Assembly (NCBI GenBank): GCA_014904845.1
Contig: MU119455.1
Location: forward strand, 1-64,000
Source: Acephala macrosclerotiorum
Taxonomy: Eukaryota; Ascomycota; Leotiomycetes; Helotiales; Mollisiaceae
Direction: 5' to 3'
Length of the DNA: 64,000 nucleotides
The notes beneath the pieces are model-generated. The model made no database searches. It was not told where the DNA came from and worked only from the letters and a program-made list of their open reading frames with translations. Below, piece after piece: positions 1 through 13,561 of this stretch; the stretch's first letter is position 1; every line of letters starts with the position of its first letter. Position numbers and translations under genes: made by a program.

Positions 1-3000
1 ATTTTATTTTTCAATATAATTTCAATATTATTACTACGAAACGCTTTTTAAGATTTTTAAATCGACGTATTTTTAATAATTCTATAATTTGTATATTTTT
101 TTTCAACGAATTATTATTTTGAAAATTTGAAAAAAAACGTTCAAATAATAAAAATTCGATTATTAAAAATAAATTAAAAAAAATATTTATTTCGAAAATT
201 AATAATACGTCGTATTAATTTTTTTCGATTATAAAAAATAGTTTTAATAAAGAAAAAATAATATAAATTTATTTTATATAATAATAAATTGTTTTTTTTT
301 TGAATTATTTTAATAATTTATAATTTTAGTACAAAAATTATATATAGTAAATTTTATATATTGATTTTATTACGAGATAAATATATTAAATATTTAAAAC
401 TATATTAATATATTTTTTTAAAGTAATTATTTTTATTATTTTTTATAAATTGTATTTTAAATTGTTAAAATAAACGTTTTTAATTCAATAATTATTTATT
501 TTAAATTTAATTTTATTATTTTTTTTAATAATTATATTATTATATTTATATATTTTTACAATTTCGAAATAAAAAATAATTTAAAATATATTATTATTAT
601 TCTTGAAATAATAAACTTTTTCAAAATTATATTCGATTTTAAAAATATTTCAAAGATTTATATACTAATTATTAATATAATAAAAAATAATCTCGATATT
701 TATTTTAATATACGTATCGTATTTTTTTTTTATTACTTTTAATATTTATTTAATAATAAATAATAATTCGATTAATATTTCGTTTAATTAATTTTATTCG
801 ATATAAAAAATTAAATTATAAAAAAGTTCGTTTAAAAAAAAAAAATTGTTCGAAAGAAAATTACAATGAACGATTTAAACTATTTATTAATTTGATTCGT
901 TCTTTTGAAAAAGAAATAATATATTTAATAAAATGTGTAAATATTATTCGTAAATTGAATTTAAATTTAAATACTTTAATAGAAATAAAAAAAAATATAT
1001 AATTATTTTATAATAATATTTTACTCGATACAATTTATTATATAATCGAATTAATTTAATATTTATATTGTATTCAAATAAAAAACGCGAAATATCGCAA
1101 AGATTTTAATATTAAATAAATCAAAAAATGTTCATAGTATTACAATAAAATTATTTTATTAAAATTTCAAGTAATTCGAAAAATAATTAAAAAATTATTT
1201 ATTAAAAAATTTAAATTCAAAATTAAACTTTTTTAAAAAAAATTCAAAAATAAAAAAATATATATTTAATTTATTTTATTTAATCGAAAAAATTTTATAT
1301 ATTTCGAAAAAAATTTATATTTATTTCAAATTACAATAAAAATTTTTTTTTATATTTTCAATTTCAATAAATATATTTATATAATAATTTATATAAATAT
1401 AAAAAATTTAAAAATTTATTTAATTAAAAAAAAAACTAAAAATAAACAATTATTTATAGATTTTTATATAAAAAAAAATATTATTATTTTAAACGATTTA
1501 TTTACAATTTTTTGTAAAAAAAAAATTAATAAATTAATCGCAAAAAAAATCTTTAAATTAATTTTTAATAATTAATAAATTTTTAATTTAAAATTAATAA
1601 ACGAAATTAAAAATATAAAAATAATAATTTTATACGACAAATCTCGTTTTATAATTTAAATATTTAATAATAAAAATAAAAAAATAATATTAATTGAATT
1701 CTCGATTATTTAATACGTTAATTAGCGAATTATTATTATTTTAATTTTATTTTTCAAATTTAAAAAAAATCAATTTTTATTCGAAAAATATTATTTAAAT
1801 ATACGTATAATCAATAATTTTATTAATATATATTATTTTTATTAAATTTTCGAAAAAAATAACAAATAAATTTTTAATAAACGTCGTTTTTAAAATAATT
1901 AAATTTTTTTACGAAATTTTGAAAATAAAAATATATTAATATAAAACGTATAATATTTATTATAAAAATAAATTTTCAATAAAATTTTTAATTTTCGATT
2001 TTTGTTTATTTATTACGAAAAGTAATTATATTTTATTCGAAATAATTAATATATAAATCGATAATACGTTTATTTTAAAAAATTAAATTTTTATAAAATT
2101 AAAAAATTTTAAAATACAAAAATTTAAATTATTAATTAAATTTATAAAAATCTTTATATCGAATATTTTTTTATTATTTAATAAATGTAAATTAATAATA
2201 AATAAAATCAAAAATAAAATTATATTTTCATAAAAAAAATAAAATAAACGTTTAAATTTAATTGATTCAAAATTAAATTTTTATAAATAAATGTATTTCG
2301 AGTAATATATTCGAAAAATATATATTAATTTTATTTATTAATCAAAAATTATATATAATATATTAATAATAATTCAATATTAAAATTTTAAAAAAAAAAA
2401 TTCATAATATTAAATAAATAATTATAATAATAAATAAATAATTTCAATTATAAATTTCGATTTTTTTATTTAAATTTATATTTAATAAAATTTTTCGTTT
2501 TTATAAACGATTTTTTTATTATAAATAAAAATCTCAATTCGTAAATCGAATATATTATCGTTTTTAATAATAAAATTTATAATAACGAATAATTTGATTT
2601 ATTAAAATTCAATAAAATACAAAAAAATTATTTATATTATTTTAATTTTTAAATTATACGTAATAATAATAAAAATCGATATAAGAATTTCGATTTTTAT
2701 TATTTTTAATTTTATTATAAAACGATTAAAATTAAATTTAATTTTTGTAATTATTTGTATCGATTTTTTTTTTTTTTATAAATATATAATTAAATTCGAT
2801 ATTATAAAAAAAAATTATTTTATGATCTATATTATAATTATTAAACAATTATATAAACGTAAAAAACTTTTAAAAATTTAATAAATTATTAAAAATAGTA
2901 ATTTAATTAATATTATAATTAAATTTAATATTAATAAATTATTTAAATCGTTTATTAATATTAATTATTTTAATATTAAAATACAAAAATAAATATAACG

Positions 3001-6000
3001 TTTTAAAATTTAAAAATCAATCGATAAAAATAAAAATAATAAAAAATATAATTATTAAAAAAAATAATATTAAAAAAAAAACGTATAATTATTATTTTAA
3101 TATTTTAATATTTTTCGATATTTTTAGTATTTTTAAAAGTAAAATTTTCGATTAATTCGAAAATTATAAATATCGAATTTAGAAAAAAAATTTTAAATTT
3201 GATTTAATTAATCAAATATTACAATATATAATAATAATAATTAATTTACGATCGAATTTCTTTTTATTGTTCGATAATAAAATAATACGTTTATAATTAT
3301 AGTAATATTTTTTTTATTTTTAATTTACAAATTAAAAAAAACGTTTTTTTTTAAAAAAAAAATTATTAATATTAATTTAATCAAATAATTATTTAAATAA
3401 TCGATTAAATAATTATTCTAATATTTATTTTTTAATTTTACGTTTATTTTATTTAATTATATAAATAAATAAATATTTTCTTTGAAAAAAAAAAAAAATT
3501 TAAATTATTAATATCAAATTAAAATTTTAATATTTTGTAATTTGTTTTCGAACGTATTAATAATACTTTTTTTATAATATCGATTTAAATTCGTTTTTTA
3601 CGATTTTTATTACAAATAATATTAATTTTTATAAAATACTCGAGATTTTTTTCGTATTATATTTTAAATTATTTAATTATTAAATATTATTTAAATTATA
3701 ATTATTATTATTTTTTAATAAAATTAAATATCGATCGCGAATTTTTTTATATTTTTTAATTTTAATAATAATACGTTTTATTTTTTTTCGAGTTATAATA
3801 ATTCGAGTATTATTATAAAAACGTAAAAATATTATTATTATATATTGAAATCAAATAATATTTTTTTTATCGAATAAAAAAAATATAATATATAGTAATT
3901 TAACGAATAAATATTTTTATACGTAATCGTAAAATCGATTTTAAAATTATAATTCGAAGTTTAATTATTATTTATTTATATAAAATTAATAAAATCGATA
4001 TTTAAAATTGTTGAAATTTTTAAATAATATAAAAAATTTTACAAATAATTATTTAAAAATTTTACGAGTTTAAAACGACGTTTTATAAAATATAATCGTA
4101 AAATAATACGATTTACGCGTATTATAAATCGATTAATTTGTATTTGTAAAAAAAAATTTATTGTAATAAAAAAAAAAAAAAAACTATCGAAATAAAATAT
4201 CGTTAATCGTAATTTCAATAATTATAAAAATAAATATAATATTCTCTCGTAATTTTATAAAAATAAATATAATATTTTTTTATAATTAAATATTCGTAAA
4301 CGGTATTATTTTACGTAATAAACGTAAATTTATATAAATTTACGCGTAGTAATCATTAAAACGATTTATTATTGATTATTTAAATTTTTAAAAATTTTTC
4401 GCACTTTATAATATAATACGAAAACGTGTTAATTTTTTTTTACGTATTTTTACAAAAGTAAATATAATATTTTTTTATAATTTTATTTTTTTTAAATTGA
4501 TTTTTATTATTTTATAATTAATTAAATAATTATTAATTAATATTAATTTATTAAAAAAAATTTATTCAAATAAAAAAAAATAAAAAACGTATATAAAACT
4601 TTTAATTTTTAGAATATATATAAAGTAATTTATTTTTTAAAAATTATATAAAAATTAAAAAATATAATTTTAATTCTAATATAATTAAATTAATTTTAAT
4701 ACAATTTAATATTATATGTAATTATTGTATTAATATTATATTTATACGATTATTTATTAAATTAAATAAAAATAAATTTAAAAACGTTAAATTTATTTTA
4801 AATTTAAATAATTTTTATATTTATTCGTTTATTTAATAAATTAAAAACGAATTTAAACGTTTAATTTTAATTTTATAATTATTAATATAAAATTTTATTT
4901 CGATTAAACGTTAATAAAAATTTTAAAATAATAAAACGAATATAAAAAATAAAAATAAAAATAATTTAAAAATTAAATTATAAAATATATTTAATAATAA
5001 TTTAATTAATTAAAATTATAAACGATATATTAATAAATTTATTAAAATTAATAAACGTTTTAATAATAAAATTTTTAATATTTAAAAATATAAAATTAAT
5101 CGTTAAAATTAATATTAAAAATTATAATTTTTTATTATAATTCGTAAAAAAAAATATTTTAAATTATATTAAAAATAATATAAAATATAAATTTAAAAAA
5201 AATATTAAAAATAATATAAACGAATTATTTCGTTTTATAAAATAATTTAAAATCGAATAATATTTATTATTTAAAAATTCGATAAAATTAATTTTTTATT
5301 ATTAATTTAATTATTTCTAAAAATTAAATATTATAATAATTAATAATAACAAGTTTAACGTTTTAAAAAAAATTAAAAAAATTAAAAAAATTTATACGTA
5401 AATTATATTAATTATTATAATAAATTATATAGTAATTAATTTAAATATTTTACGATTTTTATTAGTTTTTAATATTTTTATTAAAATAAAATAAAATCGA
5501 TTAAAAATATTTAAAATAAACGTAATAAATATTAATAAAAAAATAAAAAATAAAAATATAAAAATTAATAAAATTATTATTTTTAAAAAATATAATTTAT
5601 TTTTTAATATAAATATAATAAAAATTAGTAATTTAAATTAATTATATAAATATTAAAAAATATTATAAAATTTATTAATAAATATTTTTAATATTAAAAT
5701 TTGAAAAAAATAAAAATCGATTATTAAATATATTAAAAAAAATATTTTAAAAATTTTAAAAAAATTTATTCGATTTTATTTTAAACGAAATATTAATTAA
5801 AATAAAAAATTTAATTAAAATCATTAATAAAATTTTAAAAATACGATTTTATTATTTTTAAAATATAAAAAATTAATAAAAATCGTAATACGAAAAATAT
5901 TTCGATTTTAAAATTTTAAAATACGTCGAAAAATTTATAAATATATTTATACGAAATATTTTATTATTAAATTTATAAACGAATTATATTTTATAAATAT

Positions 6001-7260
6001 TTATTTTAAAATATAATAAAATAAAAAATTTAATAATAAATCAATTTTTTTTTTATAAAACGATTATAATATCGTAAAATAATTTTTAATTTTTAAATAA
6101 TTAAATTAATTTTTATTGTTTATTTTAATAATATATTATTTTTAAATTAATTTTAATATATAATAATATTATTTATTATTAATATTGTAATTATTTTAAT
6201 TTTATTAATAATATATTTTTCGTGATTTTATATTTTATTAAAAAATTTTTAATTATTATTTAAATAATTTATTTAATCGATATTCGCTTTTGTAAATTAA
6301 TATAAAATTTTATTAAAATATTATATTAATTTATAAAATCGATATTGTAATTTTTAAATATATTAAATTCGATTATATTATATAAATATTAAATATATTT
6401 AACGTCGACAAATTTTATACGTTTAATTATTATATTAATATTAAAATTTATTATTTTTTTTTAAATTCTTTAAAATATTATCAACAAATTAATATAAAAA
6501 AAATATATAAAAATTATTAATAAAACGATAAAAAATCGATTAAAAAATAAAAATAAAAAATTAAAATTAAAATTATTAAAAAAAAATTTAAAATAATATT
6601 TTTTAAATTTTTTTTTATAATATAAATTATATACGCGAAATATTTTTTATTTTTATAAAAAAACGAAAAATATAACTACGAATTTATAATTATTTCGATT
6701 TTTAAATAAAATAAAAAAAATAAAAATTTTATAAATTTTTTTTAATTTTATAAAAACGTAAAAATTTTTCAAAAAGCAATCTTTTATTACGTAAAAAATT
6801 TGAGATCAAATAATATAATTTATCGAGTTTAATTTTTATATCGTAGTTTTATAAAATATAATATTAAATTTATATTATTAATAATAAAAATTATAAAAAA
6901 ATTAATTTAAATTTAAAAAATATAATTAAAAATTTTAAATTTTATAATTTTAAAAAAAAAATATTTTAATATTTATAATATTTAATAAATTATAAAAATA
7001 ATATTATATAATTTTTATATATTATTAAATTAAATTAAAAAAAAATATTATTATTTTTAATTATATAAATTTATTTTAATTATTATTTATATTTTTAATA
7101 TTAAATTCAAATTTATATTATAAATTTAAAAATAAATTTTTTTATTATTTAATATATATTTTAATTCGTTTAATTATAATTAATTAAAAAAAATTTATTA
7201 AATAATTAAATAATTAATATTTAATCAATTAAAATATTAACATTAGTTAACTAATTTAAT
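1..7260. repeat. AT-rich RIP-degraded block (relict repeats)
   Basis: This stretch is almost entirely A and T. No open reading frame of useful length was found in it. By eye, many of the remaining C and G bases sit in CpG, while CpA and CpT are scarce. This is the footprint expected when repeat-induced point mutation has repeatedly converted C to T in a multicopy element. Parts read like mutated coding sequence with many stops, but I could not assign a transposon family. No terminal repeats were found, and the left end lies outside the window. The right edge is sharp at about 7260, where normal composition and a broken gene begin. Confidence 0.85.
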
Positions 7261-7261
7261 A

Positions 7262-8492
7262 ACTATTATGGGCATTGGTTAAGCCTCTTTAACGAGCTGA
7301 AGAGGTTACTTAGCAAAGGCATTCGAGACAGCCTCGAGCTCGAAGCTTCACAAGACCAAGGGATTGCCCTTAGCGGTCGTTCTGTGAGTGAGCCGATGGC
7401 CTCACTGAGCTCGTCATTCAGCTCGCTGGCCGTCGCTGCCGCCGTAATGGACATCCGACAGCTGCGAAGAGACCTTACCAAAGTCCATCTACAGAGTACA
7501 TTGGGCAGACTGCGGTCAACGGAATATCTCGGGGTGGGTGTTCTCGTTGAATACAAGACGTATGATAGCGGGACCGACGAGGACCGCATCGCCTATATCG
7601 AGGAACAGATCGGTCGGCTCTGCAACTTTCTCTCGTTAGCCAACCCTGTGGCGACCGGGATTCTTGCCTCTGCGGGATACATTGCTGATCCTCAGATGTA
7701 TCGATTCGGTCTGCTGTTCAAGATCCCCTGAGGCTATGAGTTGTCTCCCCAGGTGGGTCATCAGGACGGACCGGTCACTCTCCGGTCCATCATAGCCCAA
7801 GGCACGCCTGCAGCTTCAGACCCAACCAAGATCACGTACATGCTGAAGCATGCCCTCGACGCACGAGTTTCTGCCGCATCCATGATCGCGGTCGCTCTGT
7901 TCTTCCTCCATAGCTCTGGCTGGGTCCACGAGAATCTCCGAACCAGCAATATCTTGATGCTCGCCGAGAAGCAGAGAACCCAGCAAAGCCTGAACTCTTC
8001 TACAACCCCGTATCTTGGAAGATCATTCCTCATAGGATTCGACGGCACGAGGTCTAAAGACGGCATCTACTCTATCGGCGGCTACGAAACGTCGGCCTCG
8101 GAAGCGGAGAAGTTTGCATCTGACTTATTCCAACACCCCGATCGACAAGGAGGGCCCGGGAACGACCAGCCGCGATACCAGATGAACCATGACTGTACAG
8201 TCTAGGTGTCGTCTTGTTAGAGATCGGCCTTTGGCTGCTGCTACACGTGGACAAATCTGTTCGCAAGTTGCGGGAGCAGAAATTCCAAAATATGGAGGAG
8301 AGGCACGCCAAGGTTAGGGAAGTGTTGGTGGGTCTAGCGCGGGATAAGTTGGCTGTGGTGCTGGGGCAAAGATACCAGGACATTGTGGTGAAATGCCTTG
8401 GCTTCAAGGGTGCAGATGCGTACGACCTCTCGAGGTTCCTGTACGAGATTGTATGGCCTCTGTGGCACATGAAATCTTGTCTCCAGGCTTGA
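7262..8492 (+). pseudogene. HeLo/kinase-like (prion-inhibition-type) gene remnant
   Basis: The conceptual product resembles fungal proteins that pair an N-terminal HeLo-like helical region with a degenerate kinase-like C-terminus. Visible pieces are LFNELKRLLSKGIR near the start, a kinase-like core (VHENLRTSNILM), the DLFQHPDRQG/RYQMNHD stretch, then YSLGVVLLEIGLW, and the end DKLAVVLGQRYQDIVVKCLG. Three lesions are seen. The 5' end is missing where the AT-rich block begins. An in-frame TGA lies at 7729-7731 (between KIP and GYE; a CGA to TGA change would explain it). A 1-nt frameshift lies at about 8191-8196, after MNHD, beyond which the other frame restores the conserved sequence to the stop at 8490-8492. 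The family call comes from recalled motif resemblance and was not searched. Confidence 0.75.
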
Positions 8493-8565
8493 ATTTGTGT
8501 GTACTGTACCTATTTCAGTCTGAGCTTAGTATCGCCCCTTTCCGAATTCTGTCAAGAAAAGTCCA

Positions 8566-9276
8566 TCAACTCCATTCAAAAGCCTCCACACAAATCCAAT
8601 CCAACCCATCACTACCCATCAACTCAACTCCCTTCACAATATTCTCTCCCCCCTCAAACAAAACGCCAGGAACCTCCAACCTCCCAATCGCCACCGTTCT
8701 CTCCCACTCTGCCTCCTCCTCCTCATCCGCCTTAGCATCCCATTCCCACCTCACAACACTCACTTCCCCTCCTTTCCTTACTATTCCCTGGATAACCTCG
8801 CCAATTCTAATCAACATGCCAATCGTTTCTAGTTCTGGATCGCCGCAAGTGAGAACCCAGCTAACGAATTCTTCTTCATCTCCGACGAGGGCAGGCTCAA
8901 CGTCTTCCCAGCACTCTTCGTATTTTGTGACTTTGCCGGTTTTTAAGTGAGGCATGGAGCCGTATTCGAGAACCGTGCCGTCGGATTGGGGATACATGTC
9001 TCCTTCATCTTTTACGGGGTTGGTGGTGGTGCTATCGATCCAGTGGTTCCATATCGTGTGTGCTGGCTTCAGGATCTCGCCTGTGCGGGAGAGCTTTGCG
9101 GGGGTGGAGGACAAGGTTCCTGCGAATGCCCATTCGAGGCGGGAAATAGCGGATGAGTCAGAAGGGTCGTCGGGTAGCGGTGGTTGGTCGGGTGTGGTGG
9201 GGTGAAAGATACGGATATCGACGAAGTGGTTTGAGCGGGAGGTTAGGACTAGTGTGCTGTTCTCGTCATATCTCAT
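8566..9276 (-). CDS. HRI1: HRI1-family protein (N-terminal exon unresolved)
   Basis: This 236-residue open frame matches the fungal HRI1 family, a small lipocalin-like family of unclear biochemical role; yeast Hri1 is about 244 residues. Recognised blocks are TLVLTSRSNHFVDIRIF near the N-terminus, LEWAFAGT (about residue 48), VKDEGDMYPQ (about 87), YEECWEDVEP (about 117), GEVIQGIV in the middle and DGLDWICVEAFEW at the C-terminus. The frame is open upstream of the ATG at 9276. Family members usually have about 15 more residues before the TLVLTS block, so a short first exon probably lies at 9277-9500. I could not place a phase-consistent donor there. The gene ends close to the HeLo/kinase remnant, which points toward it from the other strand. 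Confidence 0.75.
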   Translation of the reverse strand: MRYDENSTLVLTSRSNHFVDIRIFHPTTPDQPPLPDDPSDSSAISRLEWAFAGTLSSTPAKLSRTGEILKPAHTIWNHWIDSTTTNPVKDEGDMYPQSDGTVLEYGSMPHLKTGKVTKYEECWEDVEPALVGDEEEFVSWVLTCGDPELETIGMLIRIGEVIQGIVRKGGEVSVVRWEWDAKADEEEEAEWERTVAIGRLEVPGVLFEGGENIVKGVELMGSDGLDWICVEAFEWS

Positions 9277-9496
9277 CAGTAACCTGAGTGTTAATATCGC
9301 AAGTCTCCCAGATAAAAGTAGGTCGAATGATAAATCGTACTTCGTATTCTCACCCTCCGGTTCATCCTATGACTTCGTCAATGATGCAGACTCTGTTCTT
9401 GAGACTGGAACACTTACACCCCACTTTATGTACTTCCTGACAGAAATGAACGGATTATCCATCTCATCAATGCTTCATCAACGTTTATCAAACTAA

Positions 9497-9977
9497 ATCT
9501 TGGCATTGAAGCAAAATATGGAGAGAGTGACTGCAGACAGCTAGATGAGGTGATGATGTGCTGTGTTGTACATATATACATCAAGGGACCCCGGGCGTTG
9601 ACAGCTGTCGAGCTGTCATCGGCCACGGGAAAGTGTGGGGAAACGATCACGTGTATGACTAAAAGAACAACAGGAGCACCAGAAGGTGAGAGCCAGACAG
9701 GATGGAAGTGTAAGATGTAGATTTATAAAGTGTTGTGAAACTCAACATCAAGGTGTATAATACATGAATGTCCGCACAAGAGTGGAGGAATGAAAACGTT
9801 AGAAACGGAAATTACCCAGACCCAGCGCTCAAAAGGCAGCTGGACGTAGAAATTGAGACTTAGCTAATTCCATCATTAAAACGCCTTGAAAAGCATTTCC
9901 GTGACCAGTTGTGCGCCCAATACGTTGTCCAATCGTTGTCCCAAAGTCCCTTAATCCGAGGGACATCTATCGCAATC
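9497..9977. other. Intergenic region, nothing recognised
   Basis: This lies upstream of the HRI1-like gene and downstream of the cytochrome c heme lyase gene, both on the minus strand. Composition is normal. I see no conserved coding frame or repeat. It probably holds the HRI1 promoter and the heme lyase 3' UTR. Confidence 0.4.
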
Positions 9978-11015
9978 TCATATCTGCTTCTCTCGCAATG
10001 CCGCGCCCGAACCTCTATACCACACATCGCCACCCCATCTCATCAATCGCTCTACGGCAGCAGTCGGTGTAACCGCAGGTCTAACATCTAGGTAGAAGAC
10101 AGGCTTCCCATCTGCATCGTCGGGTCCAGAGTAGTAATCGATCACGTATCTGACTTCCTTCTTAACACCATTGTATTCTCTCTGAACGAACCAATCGTGG
10201 CGATCGAATGGGGGCTCGGTCCTATGATGTGTCAGCAAACATGTTTCCTATGGTGCAATATCAAAATACCTACTCAAAAGCACTAGGATAAATCCAGCCC
10301 ATCACTTGGTACATCGCAGCCTTGGGCGTCATCTCCTTCGGTCGTCCCATAAATCGAACCAATTTGGGCTGCGGAACTTCATCCTCATTCGCACCAATAG
10401 CAGCACTAGCCATTGAAGCCTGCTCTCCTCTCTTGCAGATTTCCCAAGACTTGCCCCAACCTCGTGGTCCTCGTCCAAATCTCCGTTCCCATTCCACGAT
10501 TTCTGCCCAAGCTCCCTCATTCAAAAAATTGTGAACAGATACCATGCTCTCAACAGCGCTGGCATCGGTGTCTGTATAGCCTTTCCGCAGTAATGCATTG
10601 TACATCTGTTGTGGTGATGGATATTCCCAGTTTCCTTCTCCATTGCCCTTAGGGATTGTTGAAGGCTCACGCTCAGTCGGCAGAGCTACAGTTTGGTTCT
10701 CGGCGCGATCTTGTGTGAGATCTGAGAACATGTAGTTCAAAGGATTGTATTTCGAATACTTGGATGGGGCTTTGGAGTCGGAGAGGTTGGCTGGGGTGTA
10801 TGGGCATGCGGATTCGGCGGGAGGCGTTGGAGGTTTCGCGACGGCCGGTGTGCTGTTGTGCATTGGGCATCCTGGCTGTGTAATTATTAGCAGAGTTGTT
10901 GCAGGAGATGTGCCATACATACTGGTGGTGAGAGGGTGTTATCTTTGGGGATGTCATGAGGAGCGCCTCTTGCATTGACTACTGAGACCTCGGAATCGGC
11001 CCAGAACCACCCCAT
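9978..11015 (-). CDS. CYC3: Holocytochrome c-type synthase (cytochrome c heme lyase)
   Basis: This enzyme attaches heme covalently to apocytochrome c in the mitochondrial intermembrane space. There are three exons: 10923-11015, 10274-10875 and 9978-10221. The introns (47 and 52 nt) keep phase and give 312 residues, normal for the family. Two Cys-Pro heme-binding motifs are present, GCPMHN near residue 33 and ACPYTP near 53. The catalytic-domain blocks [49 protein letters not shown] and [11 protein letters not shown] are all intact. The ATG at 11015 begins MGWFWADSE, a typical short N-terminus. The gene is divergent from the exonuclease gene across about 560 bp. Whether it serves cytochrome c, c1 or both cannot be told from the sequence. 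Confidence 0.93.
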
Positions 11016-11579
11016 GATTGTGGCAGAAGAGAAGTTTCAATTAGTAATTAATAGAGAGTATGTGGGATCAATGTTCAAGTAGCTCTCAGAAGAATTCGAG
11101 GTACTGTTGTTGTACAAGTTTGCGGTATGGGGAGTGAAAAGAGGAGGCGACATCAATGATGGAATATCAGGCCAGAAAAAAGAAGTTCTGCCATTGGCTC
11201 CGGCTGTTTCCGTCTCACCGAGTTTACCCTAGCGAAGCCCCTTTTCCCTACACTTCGCGAAACCTTTACTTCTTCCTCTCCTTTATATTATTTTGTCGAC
11301 TTTTCGTTCATGGAGAGATGATGAGGAAACAACATCAACTCCACAAAGCAGAAAGTTTCTGCCTCGAAGGGCCAAACGCCCTCGCTTCGGCCACCTGCCG
11401 AAATGCAGCCGTGATTGGCTAGATTTTTGCAAACGAGGCAACCATAAGGCTGGAGTCGAGCCTTCTTCGTACTTTCAACTTCCTCCAACTTCCATTATCT
11501 TTCAACTTCAACAACTTTGTCACCTTCACTATAGCTATTACCTCGACCCTTGCATTCACAGTCTTATATCGTCGTAATC
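11016..11579. promoter_or_regulatory. Shared divergent intergenic promoter region
   Basis: This 564-bp space separates the divergent starts of the heme lyase gene (minus) and the exonuclease gene (plus). The right part, 11460-11570, is pyrimidine-rich (CTTCAACTTCCTCC-type runs), as is common just upstream of fungal start codons. I identified no specific regulator site. Confidence 0.4.
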
Positions 11580-13309
11580 ATGGCGTTTGAATGTCCTCTC
11601 TGCTCGAGGACATTTGGGGCCGAGAAAGATTTGGTTTGCCACATGTCTGCCAAAGGCGACCACGTTCCATGTACCCACAATGGTTGCATGAAGACTTTCA
11701 AGTCTCAAGACCTCATGCTGAGCCATGTCAAGAAAGAGCACCGAACGAGCCAACTCGCAAAGGGAACGAAGATAAATTGGACGTCCGGTCCAGCCACAAT
11801 GTCCCGCTCCGATAAGGCCATTGGTGTGGCATCAAATACAGCTACCAAATCGACCCAATCAGTGGTGCGTCAAGATCAGAATCCCAAGCAAGTCAACTCT
11901 GCCTCAATGTCCCATCCCTCTCCGGTCATTAACACCTGCCCGCGGGATACAAGATGGTCTATTATTGCACCACCCGACCATCATACGGCGATAATAAAAC
12001 TGAGGCAAAGAACCCATTCATGGGAGGTTCTCAATCTACACGTTCAATCTCGAAGCCGCAAAGAAAATTCGGCCGAGTACGAGTCAGCACCAGCCGCATC
12101 ACCATTGCATCCGAAGCGTGCCGCTGTTGCACTCGACTGTGAAATGGTCGGGGCTCACGATAGCGAGAAGGAACATAATGTAAGTAACAGGACGATGTTC
12201 AATGACCCAGAAACCTTAGGACATTTTGACTGCAAAAACTCCCCTAGCTGACTCCGTACTTTCAGGTGCTTGCCCAACTTTCCGTTGTCGATTATCTTAC
12301 CGGGGATATCCTCATCGATTCTCTCGTCAATCCTGACAGACAAGTTACAAATTGGCGAACAAAATGGTCCGGTGTGACACGAGGAGCTATGAACACTGCA
12401 ATCAGGAGTGGACAGGCATTGAAAGGATACAGAGGCGCACGAGAAGAGCTGTGGAAGCATATCGACAGCTCGACGGTGATTGTCGGTCAGTCCCTCAATA
12501 ACGACTTCGATGTTCTGAGAATCGCGCATTCCCTTGTGGTTGATTCTGGTATTGTTACTGCGGAGGCGGCGGGCATCCCAGCAATCTCACTGTACGGCCT
12601 GAAGACTGCCTGCACCGAACTGCTGCAAATCAAAGTCCAGCAAGGTCGGGGACATGATTCCGTGGAGGATTCGCTTGCTGCAAGAGAGATAGTTTTGGTC
12701 TGTCTCAATGACCCGGAGAGATTAGAACAATGGGCAAAAGCAAAGAGAGAAAAACATGCAATAGCGGAAGAGAAACGAAGGCTCGAGGCGGAGAAGAAGC
12801 GAGCCGAGCGTCGGGCCGAACTCGACAAGAAAATATCATGGACAAGAGATGAGTGGCCGAATGCCCCGACGAAGGAGGAAAAATTAGAGATTCGAGTCAA
12901 TATACCTCCTTTGGCCCCAGCAGCAGCCAGGAATATGCATCCAGGTCACGAGGCCAGCACAATACTTGTCACTGCGACATGGTCCATGACACTTTCCCGA
13001 AGCAGAGAGGAGTGGATTGATGAGTCTCGCATTGTCCGTCTGGTGCTGGGAGGTTCACGAGGCCTCTTGAAGGAGCACGCTGGCGAGCTTGGCCAATGGA
13101 TACTGGGTGACGAAGGTGTCCAACCTGTGGTTATCCCACCGACTCAAGGACTTTCGTTGAGTGACGATGATGGGGAGGACGACTCAGAGCTATTTGTTGG
13201 TCTCCTGGCGCAGGTACCAGAGATGATCCTCGATCAACCTCTGGATGAGTCTGAAGACTCACTTCTGACGGATCCGCTTGTGCCTTCTTCGCCGACTTCA
13301 TCGTTGTGA
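11580..13309 (+). CDS. C2H2 zinc-finger protein with DEDDh RNA exonuclease domain
   Basis: There are two exons, 11580-12179 and 12266-13309. The intron (86 nt, GTAAGT to TTTCAG) is in phase 0, and the product is 547 residues. The N-terminus has two C2H2-like fingers (FECPLCSRTF and the VPCTHNGCMKTF region with HVKKEH). The exonuclease domain, split by the intron, has ALDCEMVG (Exo I acidic residues, about residue 186), VGQSLNNDFDVLR (Exo II, about 272) and GHDSVEDSLAA (Exo III with the DEDDh histidine, about 329). This resembles the REXO4/Rex family of 3'-5' RNA exonucleases, which process rRNA and other RNAs. A lysine/arginine/glutamate-rich helix follows, then an acidic tail. I chose the ATG at 11580 over one at 11550 because it begins exactly at the first finger. 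Confidence 0.88.
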
Positions 13310-13561
13310 GAAGAGTAGATGCGAACAGTCCATTTAGGTCCTAGTGCTAATTGTGGAGGACAGAGCAACACATCAACCACATGGTCCGAATATCATGGGA
13401 AGGAGCAAATTTTGGCAGTAAGATGTACTATACCCATTTGCGAAATGCGATTTGAACACAAAGTATTGATCGTCCAACCTCTTCGCCGCGAACAAACGTG
13501 ACTGATGTCTGCTGATTTACGGGCTTCTGGTCGCTAAATTCTGGCGCTCGGTGACGTGCTT

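Noticed and set aside
1600..2100. Possible transposase-like reading of the plus strand (LYDKSRF...) in the first AT block
   Set aside because: The spacing of expected DDE-domain blocks did not fit; too mutated to assign.
7266..7589. Minus-strand frame of 107 codons
   Set aside because: Antisense shadow of the HeLo/kinase remnant; no motif.
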